From contig NZ_CP037993.1 in NCBI RefSeq assembly GCF_004367745.1, positions 248,001 through 312,000 on the forward strand: a stretch of DNA of 64,000 nucleotides, written 5' to 3'. Made by a program: the position numbers and the translations under genes. Below the pieces are notes generated by a model. The model searched no databases. It had not been told where the DNA came from and worked only from the letters and a program-made list of their open reading frames with translations. Position 1 is the first letter of the stretch; each line of letters opens with the position of its first letter. Source of the stretch: Herbaspirillum huttiense. Its GTDB lineage: Bacteria; Pseudomonadota; Gammaproteobacteria; Burkholderiales; Burkholderiaceae_D. Shown here in pieces: positions 8,072 through 18,140 of this stretch.

Positions 8072-9019
8072 ATGCAAGTTCTGGAACGGTCAGAGGGAGA
8101 TCGCGACCGTCGCGTCGCCAGCGAGGGCGTGGCGCAGGCCGGCCATGGCGATCCGTCCGGCCAGCTCATACACAGCAGTCAGTCCAGTCACGCCAGCCAG
8201 TCGCCGGCACCGGCGCGCGCTGCGTCCGTGCAGCCTGACCTCAGCGAAGAGGAACTGGAAGTCCGGGCCTCGCACATCACGGCTGCCGCTGTTGCCGCAG
8301 CCGCCGTCACGGCGGCGGTGGCCACCTCGGCTGGCACCGCCAGCCTGCCGTATGAAGACACGGCCGCGGCACCGGCGACGCAGGAAGAGCCCGCAGCCCA
8401 GACTCGCCTTGGTCCGCGTGGTCCGCGCAGCGAACCGGAGCCGCGCGCGTCGACCCGTGGGGCCTTGCTGGTCTCGCTGCTGACACTGGCCATCATCGGC
8501 GTCGCTCTGTGGGTGGGGGCGCAATGGCCGCAACGCTCGCTCAAGCCGGTGATGCAGCAATTGCCGTCGCTGTCCAAGGCGGCCCCGGTGGACGCCGTGG
8601 CGCCGCCCGCCAGCCTGGACCATGCCGAGCCGGCCGCCAGCGATGCTGCCCCCGGCCCCGAAGTGATCGCCCAGCTGCAGCAGGAAGCCGACGACAAGGC
8701 CCGGCAACTGGCGCAGAAACGCGCCGCCGCCGAAGCCCGTCATCGCCGCGAGGATGCCGCCCTGGCGCTGCGCGAACAGCGTCGCCGCGAAGCCGAGGCC
8801 CAGCTGGCCAACGCCCGCGCCAAGGCGGAGCGTGCCCAGGCCGTGGTGCCGGTGCCGGAAGTGGTGGAAGTGCAGCCCGTGCCGACCCTGGCCGAGCAGG
8901 TCAAGCAATGCAGCACCTTGTCCGTCTTTGCGCGCGAGAGCTGCCTGTGGAAGCTGTGCGACGGCAAGTGGGGCAAGAACGGCTGCCCCTCCTACGAGCG
9001 CAACAACGAAGGTGCCTGA
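8072..9019 (+). CDS. single-pass membrane protein with coiled coil and cysteine-containing C-terminus, unknown function
   Basis: The 315-residue product starts at ATG 8072 behind AGGGGAA. Residues 1-128 are low-complexity, Ala/Pro/Glu-rich and presumably cytoplasmic. One transmembrane helix is at about 130-150 (LLVSLLTLAIIGVALWVGA). Residues about 195-255 form a long charged helix or coiled coil (many Ala, Arg, Glu, Gln). The C-terminal 35 residues carry four cysteines in a compact pattern, C-x10-C-x4-C-x8-C, including SCLWKLC and KWGKNGCPSY. That tail would face the periplasm and may form two disulphides. I do not know the family; the tail looks like the conserved part. It stands as a single gene between two transcription units. 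Confidence 0.75.
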   Translation: MQVLERSEGDRDRRVASEGVAQAGHGDPSGQLIHSSQSSHASQSPAPARAASVQPDLSEEELEVRASHITAAAVAAAAVTAAVATSAGTASLPYEDTAAAPATQEEPAAQTRLGPRGPRSEPEPRASTRGALLVSLLTLAIIGVALWVGAQWPQRSLKPVMQQLPSLSKAAPVDAVAPPASLDHAEPAASDAAPGPEVIAQLQQEADDKARQLAQKRAAAEARHRREDAALALREQRRREAEAQLANARAKAERAQAVVPVPEVVEVQPVPTLAEQVKQCSTLSVFARESCLWKLCDGKWGKNGCPSYERNNEGA

Positions 9020-9212
9020 TCCCTCCCTCTCCTGCGCTGCCGCTTCAGGTGGCGCAGGCTGCTTCACTCCCGCTTCATCTCCCCCGACAAATTCCTGAAG
9101 GCCCGCCCGTGCGAGCGGGAGCATTTCTTGCTTGCCGACAGACCAGTCCGCAGCGAGCGGCCAGCACGGCTGTGGCCCGCTGGCGACAGATGAAAAGTCT
9201 TGCCGCAAGCGG

Positions 9213-9240
9213 CTTTGCGCGAGGAAGTTGCCGCTATAAT
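9213..9240 (+). promoter_or_regulatory. probable sigma-70 promoter of the symporter gene
   Basis: A perfect TATAAT lies at 9235-9240, 37 bp ahead of the symporter start. The -35 region is weak (TTTGC-like sequence at 9213-9218, 16 bp spacing). The call rests mainly on the -10 element and its position. Confidence 0.45.
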
Positions 9241-9277
9241 GCGCGTTTTTCTTACCCCCCCCTCCAAGGAAAAAGGC

Positions 9278-10735
9278 ATGAATGCACTGCTCTGGTTCGT
9301 CGTCCTCTACTGGGTCATCTCGGTCGGCATCGGCCTGTATGCCACCCGCTACGTGAAGAGTTCGAAGGACTATGCCGTCGCCGGCCGCTCGCTGCCGATG
9401 TCGGTGGTGACCGCGACCGTCTTTGCGACCTGGTTTGGCTCCGAGGCGGTGCTCGGCGTGTCCTCGACCTTCCTCAAGGACGGCCTGGGCGGCATCGTGG
9501 CCGATCCCTTCGGCTCGTCGCTGTGCCTGATCCTGGTGGGCGTGTTCTTCGCCAAGAAGCTGTACCGCATGAACCTGCTGACCATCGGCGACTACTACAA
9601 GAAGCGCTTCGGCCGTGCCGCCGAAATGCTGGTGACGATCTGCATCGTCATCTCCTATCTGGGCTGGGTGGCGGCGCAGATCAAGGCGCTGGGACTGGTC
9701 TTCAACGTCGTCTCGGGTGGCTACATTCCCATGCACTGGGGCATGATCATCGGTGCCGGCAGCGTGCTCATCTATACCCTGATGGGCGGCATGTGGGCCG
9801 TGGCCATCACCGACTTCCTGCAGATGATCATCGTGGTGGTCGGCATGCTTTATATCGGGTATGAAGTTTCGGGTATGGTCGGCGGTCCGGGGGTGGTGAT
9901 TGCGCACGCCGCCGAGGCCGGCAAGTTCAACTTCTGGCCGGCCGCTGAACTGAAAGACGTGCTGTGGTTCTTTGCCGCCTGGATCACCATGATGCTGGGC
10001 TCGATTCCACAGCAGGACGTGTTCCAGCGCGTCATGTCCTCCAAGAACGAGAATGTGGCGCGCAACGCCTCGGTGCTGGGTGGCGTGATCTATTTCTTCT
10101 TCGTCTTCATCCCCATCTTCCTGGCCTATTCCGCTACGCTGATCGACCCGGCGATGGTCTCGCGCCTGCTGGAAACCGATTCCCAGCTGGTGCTGCCGAC
10201 CCTCATCATGGAAAAGATGCCGGTGTTCGCCCAAGTCATGTTCTTCGGCGCGCTGCTGTCGGCCATCAAGAGTTGCGCCAGCGCGACCCTGCTGGCACCG
10301 TCGGTGACCTTCACCGAGAACGTCCTCAAGGAAATTCGCCCGTGGAAAAGCGACCGTGAATTCCTGTTCTCGATGCGCGCAGTGGTGCTGGTCTTCACGG
10401 TAGGCGTGACCACGCTGGCCCTGAACAGCCAGTCCAGCATCTATGAAATGGTCGAGAACGCTTACAAGGTGACCTTGGTGGCGGCCTTCGTGCCGCTGGC
10501 CTTCGGCGTCTACTGGCAGCGCGCCACCCGTCAGGGCGCACTGATAGCCATGGTGCTGGGCCTGGTCTCCTGGATCACGCTGGAATATGCCGCCCCGGAC
10601 GGCCTGTGGCCGCCGCAACTGGCCGGCCTGCTGTTCTCCATCGGTGGCATGGTGGCCGGTTCACTCCTGCCCCAGGTGCTGGCCCCGGTGCCGCCCATGG
10701 TGGCGGTGCCCGCCGAGGGCAGCGTCCAGTCCTGA
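9278..10735 (+). CDS. sodium:solute symporter (SSS family)
   Basis: The 485-residue product is an inner-membrane Na+/solute symporter of the SSS family (LeuT fold, about 13 helices). The start at ATG 9278 is chosen because it follows AAGGAAAAAGG and opens directly into the first helix (LLWFVVLYWVISVGIGL); an earlier in-frame codon lacks this. Family marks include KDYAVAGRSLP after helix 1, TWFGSEAVLG, LTIGDYYKKRFG, the GGMWAVAITDFLQ segment and IPQQDVFQRVMSSKN. The substrate is not readable from sequence; proline, pantothenate, acetate or other small carboxylates are all possible. It is flanked by its own promoter and a terminator. Confidence 0.92.
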   Translation: MNALLWFVVLYWVISVGIGLYATRYVKSSKDYAVAGRSLPMSVVTATVFATWFGSEAVLGVSSTFLKDGLGGIVADPFGSSLCLILVGVFFAKKLYRMNLLTIGDYYKKRFGRAAEMLVTICIVISYLGWVAAQIKALGLVFNVVSGGYIPMHWGMIIGAGSVLIYTLMGGMWAVAITDFLQMIIVVVGMLYIGYEVSGMVGGPGVVIAHAAEAGKFNFWPAAELKDVLWFFAAWITMMLGSIPQQDVFQRVMSSKNENVARNASVLGGVIYFFFVFIPIFLAYSATLIDPAMVSRLLETDSQLVLPTLIMEKMPVFAQVMFFGALLSAIKSCASATLLAPSVTFTENVLKEIRPWKSDREFLFSMRAVVLVFTVGVTTLALNSQSSIYEMVENAYKVTLVAAFVPLAFGVYWQRATRQGALIAMVLGLVSWITLEYAAPDGLWPPQLAGLLFSIGGMVAGSLLPQVLAPVPPMVAVPAEGSVQS

Positions 10736-10751
10736 TCCCTCTTGCCTGATT

Positions 10752-10795
10752 GAAACGGTCGCCCGGCCTTGCCGCGCGGCCGTTTCGTCTTTTTG
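10752..10795 (+). terminator. intrinsic terminator behind the symporter
   Basis: An 11 bp stem with one G-U pair (10752-10762 with 10776-10786) has a 13-base GC-rich loop and is followed by GTCTTTTT. Confidence 0.8.
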
Positions 10796-10933
10796 GGGAA
10801 GCCGCCAGAACTGCTGGGCCAGGTGCTGTCAAAGCAATTCCAACGCCCGGGTTTTCGAACTTATTCGATATTTATTTGACAATAATTCGAGGGCCACCCG
10901 GAACTTATTTGCTTTCCATCAACCTGAAATGGC

Positions 10934-11680
10934 ATGACTGAGCACATTCGCCCCTACGATGTCGCTGCCGATGCGTTGTTTCTGGACTTCGACGGCACCC
11001 TGGTCGACCTGGCGCCCCAGCCTGAAGAGATCGTGGTGCCGCCGGAGCTGATCACGCTCCTGCAGCGCATCCAGCAAGAATCGGACGGCGCGCTGGCCAT
11101 CGTCAGCGGCCGTCCGCTCGATCAACTGGATTTCTTCCTGGCCCCGCTGCGCCTGCCTGCGGCCGGTGTGCATGGTGCCGAGCGGCGCACGGCCGATGGC
11201 CGCATCCTGCAGCAACCGGTGCCGGACGTGCATCACCTGCGCGAGCGCCTGCTGCCGCTGGTGGAGTCGCATCCCGGCCTGCAGCTGGAACTCAAGCGCG
11301 GCGCACTGGCCCTGCATTACCGCCACGCCGCCCATCTGGAACAGCGCTGCGTGGAGACCATGATGGACGCGCTGCGCCATGAACCGGGCTTCACCTTGCT
11401 GCACGGCAAGATGGTGGTGGAAGCCAAGCCGCACATCAACAAGGGCGACGCCGTCGCCGCTTTTCTGCATGAGGCCCCGTTCCGGGGCCGCCGTCCGGTC
11501 TTCATCGGCGATGACGTGACCGATGAAGCCGGCTTTGCCATCGCCCAAGGTGAAGTCTTCGGCGGATTTGGCATCAAGATCGGCGCCGGCCCCAGCCAGG
11601 CCCTGCAACGCCTGGCCGATCCAGCCGCCGTGCTGGACCTGCTGCGCCAGAGCGTGGAGGTACGCAGCACCCCCGGATAG
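10934..11680 (+). CDS. otsB: trehalose-6-phosphate phosphatase
   Basis: OtsB (248 residues) removes phosphate from trehalose-6-phosphate, the second step of trehalose synthesis. It is a HAD-superfamily enzyme: LFLDFDGTLVDL holds the nucleophile D18 and acid D20, IVSGRPLDQL is the second motif, and IGDDVTDEAGF is the Mg-binding motif IV. Length is standard. The ribosome-binding site is poor. It is the first gene of the otsB-GH15-otsA group, where the product protects against osmotic and drying stress. A TTGACA at 10876 lies upstream but has no matching -10. Confidence 0.95.
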   Translation: MTEHIRPYDVAADALFLDFDGTLVDLAPQPEEIVVPPELITLLQRIQQESDGALAIVSGRPLDQLDFFLAPLRLPAAGVHGAERRTADGRILQQPVPDVHHLRERLLPLVESHPGLQLELKRGALALHYRHAAHLEQRCVETMMDALRHEPGFTLLHGKMVVEAKPHINKGDAVAAFLHEAPFRGRRPVFIGDDVTDEAGFAIAQGEVFGGFGIKIGAGPSQALQRLADPAAVLDLLRQSVEVRSTPG

Positions 11681-11764
11681 CCTTCGTACCGGCCTGTTTG
11701 CCGGCCCCGCAGCACATCGCCTTCCATCAAGAAATCTGACCCACAGAACAGAGCACGAGGAACC

Positions 11765-13654
11765 ATGAGCCAGCCCAGCCCCGATCCGCATCAAGAAGCG
11801 CAACCGCAACCCCACTCCCAGACGCAGCATTCCGAACAACCGCACCTGGCCGCCCAGGCGCACGACATGCCCTCGACCTCCTCGCTGGAACTGGGCGTGA
11901 TCGGCAATTGCGCCTTCTCGGCCTTGGTGGACAAGATGGGCCGCATCGTCTGGTGCTGTCTGCCACGTTTCGATGGCGACCCGGTCTTCAATGCGCTGCT
12001 CGACCCTACCGACAGCGGGGCACTGTGGGCCTTCCAGCTGGAGAATTTTTCCCACAGCGAGCAGTGGTATGAACCCAATACCGCCGTGCTGCGCACCCGC
12101 CTGTACGACACGCTGGGCCAGGGCATCGAGATCACTGACCTGGCACCGCGCTTTCAGAGCCGCGGCCGCTTCTTCCGGCCGCTGCAGCTGGTACGCCGCA
12201 TCCATCCGCTCTCGGGCGCGCCGCGCATGCGCGTGGTGCTGCGTCCCAAGTTCGACTGGGGCCGCGAAGTGCCGCCGCAGACGCGCGGCAGCAACCACAT
12301 CCGCTATGTCGGCCAGGAGCAGACCCTGCGCCTCAATACCGATGCGCCCATCAGCTACATCGTCGACGAGACCGCCTTCGTGGTCAGCCGCCCCTACAAC
12401 TTCATCCTTGGTCCGGACGAAACCCTGCATGGCGGCATCAACGATACCGCCCGAGATTTCGAGCAGGAAACCACCGCCTACTGGCGCAACTGGAGCCGCG
12501 CCCTGGCTACGCCGCTGGAGTGGCAGGATGCCGTCATCCGCGCCGCCATTACGCTGAAATTATCGGTGTATGAAGATACGGGCGCGATCATCGCCGCCAT
12601 GACCACCAGCGTGCCCGAAGCACCGGGCAGCCAGCGAAACTGGGACTACCGTTATTGCTGGCTGCGTGACGCTTTCTTCGTGGTGCGTGCCCTCAACAGT
12701 CTCTCCGAGCTGGGCACCATGGAAGACTACCTGCGCTGGCTGACCAATGTGGTGGTGCGCTCCGGCGGCGGCCACGTGCAGCCCCTGTACGGTATCGGCC
12801 TGGAAGAAGCGCTGCCCGAGCAGATCCTGGATCACCTGCCGGGCTACCAGCATCACCAGCCGGTGCGCGTGGGCAATCAGGCGTATGAACATTTCCAGCA
12901 CGACGTCTACGGCAACATCGTGCTGGGTGCGGCGCAGGCCTTCCACGACATGCGCCTGCACCATCGCGCAGGGGCCGAACACTTCCAGCATCTGGAAGCC
13001 GTGGGTGAACGTGCTTATGAAGTCTACAACCAGCCCGATGCCGGCATGTGGGAGCTGCGTACCCGCTCGCGCATCCATACCTCGTCGGCGCTCATGAGCT
13101 GGGCCGCCTGCGACCGCCTGGCCAAGATCGCCGCCCGCGTGGACCTGCCCGAGCGCGCCCGCTACTGGGGCGACCGTGCCAAGGAAATCGGCGACCGCAT
13201 CCTCACCGAAGCCTGGAATGAACAGCGCCAGGCCTATGCCGAAAGCTTCGGCGGACGCGACCTCGATGCCAGCGTGCTGCTGATGGTGGAAGTGGGCCTG
13301 ATCTCGCCCACCGATCCGCGCTTCATCTCCACCGTGGAAGCGCTGGAGAAATCGCTCTGCGACGGCCCCTACATGCGCCGCTACGAAGCCCCGGATGATT
13401 TCGGCCGTCCCGAGACTGCCTTCAACATCTGCACCTTCTGGCGCATCGACGCGCTGGCGCGCATCGGCCGCAAGGAGCAGGCGCGCGAGATCTTCCAGGC
13501 CATGCTGGATGCCCGCAACCACCTGGGCCTGCTGTCCGAGGATACGCATCCGGTCACGCGCCAGATGTGGGGCAACTTCCCGCAGACCTATTCGATGGTG
13601 GGCATCATCAACTGTGCGATGCGCCTGTCGGCGTCATGGGAGGCGGTGATCTGA
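11765..13654 (+). CDS. glycoside hydrolase family 15 protein (glucoamylase/trehalase-like)
   Basis: The 629-residue product has a Gln/His/Pro-rich N-terminal 35 residues and then a GH15 fold. The small N-terminal beta-sandwich (LELGVIGNCAFSALVDKMGRIVWCCLPRFDGDPVF) is followed by an (alpha/alpha)6 barrel with NWDYRYCWLRDAFF, GLEEALPEQ and the late catalytic region FGRPETAFNICTFWRIDAL. GH15 members of this bacterial type include glucoamylases and acid trehalases. Being cotranscribed between otsB and otsA (its stop overlaps otsA by one base), trehalose, its phosphate or a linked glucan is the likely substrate, but this is inference. No signal peptide is present, so it is cytosolic. Confidence 0.92.
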   Translation: MSQPSPDPHQEAQPQPHSQTQHSEQPHLAAQAHDMPSTSSLELGVIGNCAFSALVDKMGRIVWCCLPRFDGDPVFNALLDPTDSGALWAFQLENFSHSEQWYEPNTAVLRTRLYDTLGQGIEITDLAPRFQSRGRFFRPLQLVRRIHPLSGAPRMRVVLRPKFDWGREVPPQTRGSNHIRYVGQEQTLRLNTDAPISYIVDETAFVVSRPYNFILGPDETLHGGINDTARDFEQETTAYWRNWSRALATPLEWQDAVIRAAITLKLSVYEDTGAIIAAMTTSVPEAPGSQRNWDYRYCWLRDAFFVVRALNSLSELGTMEDYLRWLTNVVVRSGGGHVQPLYGIGLEEALPEQILDHLPGYQHHQPVRVGNQAYEHFQHDVYGNIVLGAAQAFHDMRLHHRAGAEHFQHLEAVGERAYEVYNQPDAGMWELRTRSRIHTSSALMSWAACDRLAKIAARVDLPERARYWGDRAKEIGDRILTEAWNEQRQAYAESFGGRDLDASVLLMVEVGLISPTDPRFISTVEALEKSLCDGPYMRRYEAPDDFGRPETAFNICTFWRIDALARIGRKEQAREIFQAMLDARNHLGLLSEDTHPVTRQMWGNFPQTYSMVGIINCAMRLSASWEAVI

Positions 13655-15048
13655 TGGGCAGACTCGTCGTCGTTTCCAATCGCCTCGCCGATCCCCGCAA
13701 GCCGGCTGCCGGCGGGCTGGCCGTCGCGCTTGGCGAGACCCTCAAGAAGACTGGCGGACTCTGGTTCGGCTGGAGCGGCAAGGTGGTCGAGAACGGCACG
13801 CCCGGCGAGGGCGAGCTGCGCGTCAACCAGGCCGGCCCGGTCACCCTGGCCGAACTCGATCTGTCGCAGGAAGACCATGACGCCTACTATCGCGGCTACG
13901 CCAATGGCGTGCTGTGGCCGGTCTTCCACTATCGGCTGGACCTGGCGCATTTCGAGGCGGGTCACCTGGGCGGTTATCGCCGGGTCAATCAGCTCTTCGC
14001 GCGTAAATTGTTTCCGCTGTTGAAGCGCGATGACATCGTCTGGATCCACGATTACCACCTCATCCCGCTGGCCGCCGAACTGCGCGCCATGGGCTGCGAG
14101 GCGCGCATCGGCTTCTTCCTGCACATCCCGCTGCCGCCGCCGCCCATCCTGACTGCCATCCCTTCGCATGAATGGCTCATGCGCGCACTGTTTGCCTATG
14201 ACCTGGTGGGCTTCCAGAATCACGCCGACCTGCAGCACTTCGCCCAGTACGTGCAGGCCGAAGCGACCGCCGAGCCGGTCGGCCCGAACCAGTTCCGCGC
14301 CTTCAACCGCACGGTGCATGCCAATGCCTTCCCGATCGGCATCGACGTGGCCGAATTCCAGCGCCTGGGCCAGGCCAAGGAAGCGCGCGATACTTATGAA
14401 AGCACCAAGGCCGAGTACTCACGCCGGCGCTTGCTGATCGGCGTGGACCGGCTGGATTATTCCAAGGGCCTGCCGCAGCGCATCCGCGCCTTCCGCGAGC
14501 TGCTGCGCCTGTATCCGGAAAATCGCCACAGCGCCACCTTGCTGCAGATCGCCTCGCCCAGCCGTGAAGACGTGGAAGCCTACGGCGACATCCAGCGCGA
14601 GCTGGAAAGCCTGTGCGGCTCCATCAACGGCGACTTCGGCGACTTCGACTGGATGCCGATCCGCTACATCCACCGTACCGTGGCGCGCCGCCGCCTGCCG
14701 GGTTTGTACCGTGCCTGCGCGGTGGCCCTGGTCACGCCGCTACGTGACGGCATGAACCTGGTGGCCAAGGAATTCGTCGCCTCCCAGGACCCGGACGATC
14801 CGGGTGTATTGGTGTTGTCGCGCTTTGCCGGGGCGGCCGAGCAGATGAAACAGGCGCTCATCATCAATCCCTACGACACCCACGGTGCCGCCCAGGTGAT
14901 CCAGCAGGCCCTGCAGATGTCGCAGGGCGAGCGGCGCGAGCGCCATGCCGCACTGATGGAGAACATCCGCCAGTTCGACGTGCATTGGTGGTGTCGTGAA
15001 TTTCTTGACACCCTGCGCAGCAGCCGCGCCGCCCCTGTTGAGGGATAA
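13654..15048 (+). CDS. otsA: alpha,alpha-trehalose-phosphate synthase (UDP-forming)
   Basis: OtsA (464 residues) joins UDP-glucose and glucose-6-phosphate to make trehalose-6-phosphate. It is a GT20 glycosyltransferase: the N-terminal [21 protein letters not shown] loop binds glucose-6-phosphate, [13 protein letters not shown] follows, and [14 protein letters not shown] and [20 protein letters not shown] bind the UDP-glucose. The ATG at 13654 overlaps the GH15 stop (TGATG), which indicates translational coupling; an upstream in-frame start lies inside the GH15 gene and is rejected. Length fits the family. Confidence 0.97.
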   Translation: MGRLVVVSNRLADPRKPAAGGLAVALGETLKKTGGLWFGWSGKVVENGTPGEGELRVNQAGPVTLAELDLSQEDHDAYYRGYANGVLWPVFHYRLDLAHFEAGHLGGYRRVNQLFARKLFPLLKRDDIVWIHDYHLIPLAAELRAMGCEARIGFFLHIPLPPPPILTAIPSHEWLMRALFAYDLVGFQNHADLQHFAQYVQAEATAEPVGPNQFRAFNRTVHANAFPIGIDVAEFQRLGQAKEARDTYESTKAEYSRRRLLIGVDRLDYSKGLPQRIRAFRELLRLYPENRHSATLLQIASPSREDVEAYGDIQRELESLCGSINGDFGDFDWMPIRYIHRTVARRRLPGLYRACAVALVTPLRDGMNLVAKEFVASQDPDDPGVLVLSRFAGAAEQMKQALIINPYDTHGAAQVIQQALQMSQGERRERHAALMENIRQFDVHWWCREFLDTLRSSRAAPVEG

Positions 15049-15164
15049 GACGGGAGCAGGCCACCGGCAGGGCAGGGTGGTGAATAAACTTTCCAAAAAG
15101 CAAATCTTTGCCTGGTGCGAGGCCCGAGCCGTCGCGCCAGCGCATCGCCTGCGCGGGCAGGTTC

Positions 15165-15193
15165 ACTAAAACTCCGCCAAAAGCCTTTATAAT
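15165..15193 (+). promoter_or_regulatory. probable promoter of the FmdB-DUF502 unit
   Basis: A perfect TATAAT lies at 15188-15193, 34 bp ahead of the FmdB start. No good -35 hexamer is seen at the right spacing, so the call is tentative. Confidence 0.4.
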
Positions 15194-15226
15194 TCAGGGT
15201 TTTGGAAGTTTTTTGCGGAGTTTGTC

Positions 15227-15583
15227 ATGCCCATTTATGCGTATCGCTGCGAAGCGTGTGGTTTTGCCAAGGATGTCTTGCAGAAGATCTCTGACGATGC
15301 GTTGACCGTTTGCCCCTCCTGCAACAAGGACAGCTTCCGGAAGCAGCTGACTGCGGCCGGCTTCCAGTTGAAGGGTTCGGGCTGGTACGTGACCGATTTC
15401 CGGGGCAATGGCAGCGGCACGGCCAACAGCAAGGGTGCCAATGGCACCGGCATTGCCGGCTCAGCTGACGCCCCCGCTGAGCCTGCCGATGCACCTGCTG
15501 CTGCAGCTGCTCCGGCCGCTGCGCCCGCACCGGCACCGGCGGCGGCTGCCCCTGCGGCAGCGTCCACCCCCAGCGCCAGCTAA
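15227..15583 (+). CDS. FmdB-family zinc ribbon protein
   Basis: The 118-residue product begins MPIYAYRCEACGF and continues to CPSCNKD, giving the CxxC...CxxC zinc ribbon of the FmdB/CxxC_CXXC_SSSS family within the first 42 residues. The middle (LTAAGFQLKGSGWYVTDF) is also typical. The last 55 residues are an Ala/Pro low-complexity tail. FmdB proteins are proposed regulators and their molecular role is not established. The order FmdB, DUF502, aspS is a recurring betaproteobacterial arrangement, suggesting cotranscription, with only 19 bp to the next gene. Confidence 0.9.
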   Translation: MPIYAYRCEACGFAKDVLQKISDDALTVCPSCNKDSFRKQLTAAGFQLKGSGWYVTDFRGNGSGTANSKGANGTGIAGSADAPAEPADAPAAAAAPAAAPAPAPAAAAPAAASTPSAS

Positions 15584-15602
15584 CGAGGCCTTCCTTTCCC
15601 CC

Positions 15603-16238
15603 ATGCGCAAATACTTCATTACGGGTCTGCTGATCCTGGTCCCCCTGGCGATCACGCTGTGGGTACTGAACCTGATCATCAGTACCATGGACCAGTCGCT
15701 GCTGCTGCTGCCGGAGGCCTGGCGGCCGGCGCACTGGCTGGGCCACAACATTCCCGGCCTGGGCGCGATCCTGACGCTGCTGATCGTCTTCCTCACCGGC
15801 CTGGCCGCGCGCAATTTCATCGGCCGCCGCCTGGTGCTGCTGTGGGAAGGCCTGCTGACCCGCATTCCGGTGGTGAAGTCGATCTATTCCAGCGTCAAGC
15901 AGGTCTCCGATACGCTGTTCTCGCCCTCCGGCAACGCCTTCCGCAAGGCCGTGCTGATCCAGTACCCGCGCCAGGGTTCGTGGACCATCGCCTTCCTGAC
16001 CGGCGCGCCCGGTGGCGAGGTCAAGAACCACCTGCAGGGTGACTTCATCAGCGTGTATGTCCCTACCACCCCCAACCCGACTTCCGGTTTCTTCCTGATG
16101 CTGCCGCGTGCCGATGCCATCGAGCTCGACATGTCGGTGGATGCAGCCCTGAAGTACATCGTCTCCATGGGCGTGGTCGCCCCCGAGATGGTCACCGACA
16201 AGAAGATCATCACCGACGCGGCGGCGCCGAAGAATTGA
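15603..16238 (+). CDS. DUF502 family membrane protein
   Basis: The 211-residue product starts at ATG 15603, immediately before the first membrane helix (YFITGLLILVPLAITLWVL). A second helix is at about residues 55-75 (LGAILTLLIVFLTGLAA). After these come DUF502 signatures: IPVVKSIYSSVKQ, PTTPNPTSGFFLMLP and the conserved region ending SMGVVAPE. The soluble C-terminal half is probably cytoplasmic. Function is not established for the family. An upstream in-frame start would lie inside the FmdB gene and is rejected. It precedes aspS by 96 bp and may share its transcript. Confidence 0.93.
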   Translation: MRKYFITGLLILVPLAITLWVLNLIISTMDQSLLLLPEAWRPAHWLGHNIPGLGAILTLLIVFLTGLAARNFIGRRLVLLWEGLLTRIPVVKSIYSSVKQVSDTLFSPSGNAFRKAVLIQYPRQGSWTIAFLTGAPGGEVKNHLQGDFISVYVPTTPNPTSGFFLMLPRADAIELDMSVDAALKYIVSMGVVAPEMVTDKKIITDAAAPKN

Positions 16239-16334
16239 GGGGGCGGCCGGCAGTCCGCTGCCCGGCCAGCCCCGCCTTCGCCCTTAGCGTCTTCTCTGAA
16301 ATCCAACAAGAACACTGTCAACGGAATCACAACC

Positions 16335-18140
16335 ATGTCCATGCGAACCCAATACTGTGGCCTCACTACCGAGGCACTGCTCGGCCAAACCGTCAGCCTG
16401 TGCGGCTGGGTGCACCGTCGCCGCGATCACGGCGGCGTGATCTTCATCGACCTGCGCGACCGCGAAGGCCTGGTCCAGGTGGTCTGCGACCCGGATCGCG
16501 CGGATGTCTTCAAGAATGCCGAATCGGTGCGCAACGAGTTCTGCCTGCGCATCACCGGCCTGGTGCGCAACCGTCCGGAAGGCACCACCAACGCCAACCT
16601 GAAGTCGGGCAAGATCGAAGTGCTGTGCCACGAACTGGAAGTGTTGAACCCGTCGGTGACGCCCCCGTTCCAGCTCGATGACGACAGCCTGTCGGAGACC
16701 ACCCGCCTGACCCACCGCGTGCTGGACCTGCGCCGTCCGCAGATGCAGAACAACCTGCGCCTGCGCTACAAGGTCGCCATGGAAGTACGCAAGTTCCTGG
16801 ATGCACAAGGCTTCATCGACATCGAAACCCCGATGCTGACCAAGTCCACCCCGGAAGGCGCACGCGATTACCTGGTGCCCTCGCGCGTGAACGCCGGTGA
16901 ATTCTTCGCCCTGCCGCAATCGCCGCAGCTGTTCAAGCAGCTGCTGATGGTGGCCAACTTCGACCGCTACTACCAGATCACCAAGTGCTTCCGCGACGAA
17001 GATCTGCGTGCTGACCGCCAGCCGGAATTCACCCAGATCGACTGCGAAACCTCCTTCCTGAACGAACAGGAAATCCGTGACCTGTTCGAAGGCATGATCC
17101 GCCTGGTCTTCAAGAACGCGCTGGACATCGACCTGCCGAACCCGTTCCCGGTGATGGACTTCGCCACCGCCATGGGCATGTATGGTTCGGACAAGCCGGA
17201 CATGCGCGTCAAGCTCGAATTCACCGAGCTGACCGATGTCATGAAGGACGTGGACTTCAAGGTCTTCTCGGGCGCTGCCAACAGCGAAGGCGGCCGCGTG
17301 GTCGGCCTGCGCGTGCCGGGCGGTGCTGAAATGCCGCGTTCGGAAATCGACGCCTACACCCAGTTCGTCGCCATCTACGGCGCCAAGGGCCTGGCCTACA
17401 TCAAGGTCAATGAAAAGGCCAAGGGCCGTGACGGCCTGCAGTCGCCCATCGTCAAGAACATCCACGATGCGGCCCTGAACGCCATCCTGGAAAAGACCGG
17501 CGCACAAGACGGCGACCTGATCTTCTTCGGTGCCGACAAGGCCAAGGTGGTCAACGATGCCATCGGCGCGCTGCGCGTGAAGATCGGCCACAGCGAATTC
17601 GGCAAGAAGAACGGCCTGTTCGACGACGCATGGCGTCCGCTGTGGGTGGTCGACTTCCCCATGTTCGAATACGACGAAGACGGCCAGCGCTGGGTCGCCC
17701 TGCACCACCCGTTCACCTCGCCCAAGGATGGCCACGAAGACTTCATCTCGACCAACCCGGGTGCGGCCATCGCCAAGGCCTACGACATGGTCCTGAACGG
17801 CTGGGAACTGGGCGGCGGTTCGGTCCGTATCCACCGCGCCGACGTGCAGAGCAAGGTGTTCCGCGCCCTGAAGATCGATGACGAAGAAGCCCGCCTGAAG
17901 TTCGGCTTCCTGCTGGACGCCCTGCAATACGGCGCGCCCCCGCACGGCGGTATCGCCTTCGGCCTGGACCGTCTGGTCACCATGATGGCCGGTGCCGAAT
18001 CGATCCGCGACGTGATCGCCTTCCCCAAGACCCAGCGCGCCCAGTGCCTGCTGACCCATGCCCCGTCGGAAGTGGACGAGAAGCAGCTGCGCGAGCTGCA
18101 CATCCGCCTGCGCAATACCGAGCCGGCAGTGAAGGCCTGA
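16335..18140 (+). CDS. aspS: aspartyl-tRNA synthetase
   Basis: AspS (601 residues) is a class II aminoacyl-tRNA synthetase of bacterial size. The N-terminal OB-fold anticodon domain contains [21 protein letters not shown]. Motif 2 is [14 protein letters not shown], the bacterial insertion (GAD) domain occupies about residues 290-420, and motif 3 is [12 protein letters not shown]. Whether it is discriminating for tRNA-Asp, or also charges tRNA-Asn for the GatCAB route, cannot be judged here. Codon bias is strong, as in a highly expressed gene. It is followed by a repeat array and a terminator. Confidence 0.98.
   Translation: MSMRTQYCGLTTEALLGQTVSLCGWVHRRRDHGGVIFIDLRDREGLVQVVCDPDRADVFKNAESVRNEFCLRITGLVRNRPEGTTNANLKSGKIEVLCHELEVLNPSVTPPFQLDDDSLSETTRLTHRVLDLRRPQMQNNLRLRYKVAMEVRKFLDAQGFIDIETPMLTKSTPEGARDYLVPSRVNAGEFFALPQSPQLFKQLLMVANFDRYYQITKCFRDEDLRADRQPEFTQIDCETSFLNEQEIRDLFEGMIRLVFKNALDIDLPNPFPVMDFATAMGMYGSDKPDMRVKLEFTELTDVMKDVDFKVFSGAANSEGGRVVGLRVPGGAEMPRSEIDAYTQFVAIYGAKGLAYIKVNEKAKGRDGLQSPIVKNIHDAALNAILEKTGAQDGDLIFFGADKAKVVNDAIGALRVKIGHSEFGKKNGLFDDAWRPLWVVDFPMFEYDEDGQRWVALHHPFTSPKDGHEDFISTNPGAAIAKAYDMVLNGWELGGGSVRIHRADVQSKVFRALKIDDEEARLKFGFLLDALQYGAPPHGGIAFGLDRLVTMMAGAESIRDVIAFPKTQRAQCLLTHAPSEVDEKQLRELHIRLRNTEPAVKA

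Noticed and set aside
8090-10618. An 842-codon minus-strand frame opposite the coiled-coil protein and symporter
   Set aside because: It spans two genes and the terminator-promoter gap, and its translation is His/Gly/Gln-rich low complexity.
10876-10910. A perfect TTGACA at 10876-10881 as the otsB promoter
   Set aside because: No acceptable -10 hexamer is found 16-19 bp downstream, so it is not listed as a promoter.
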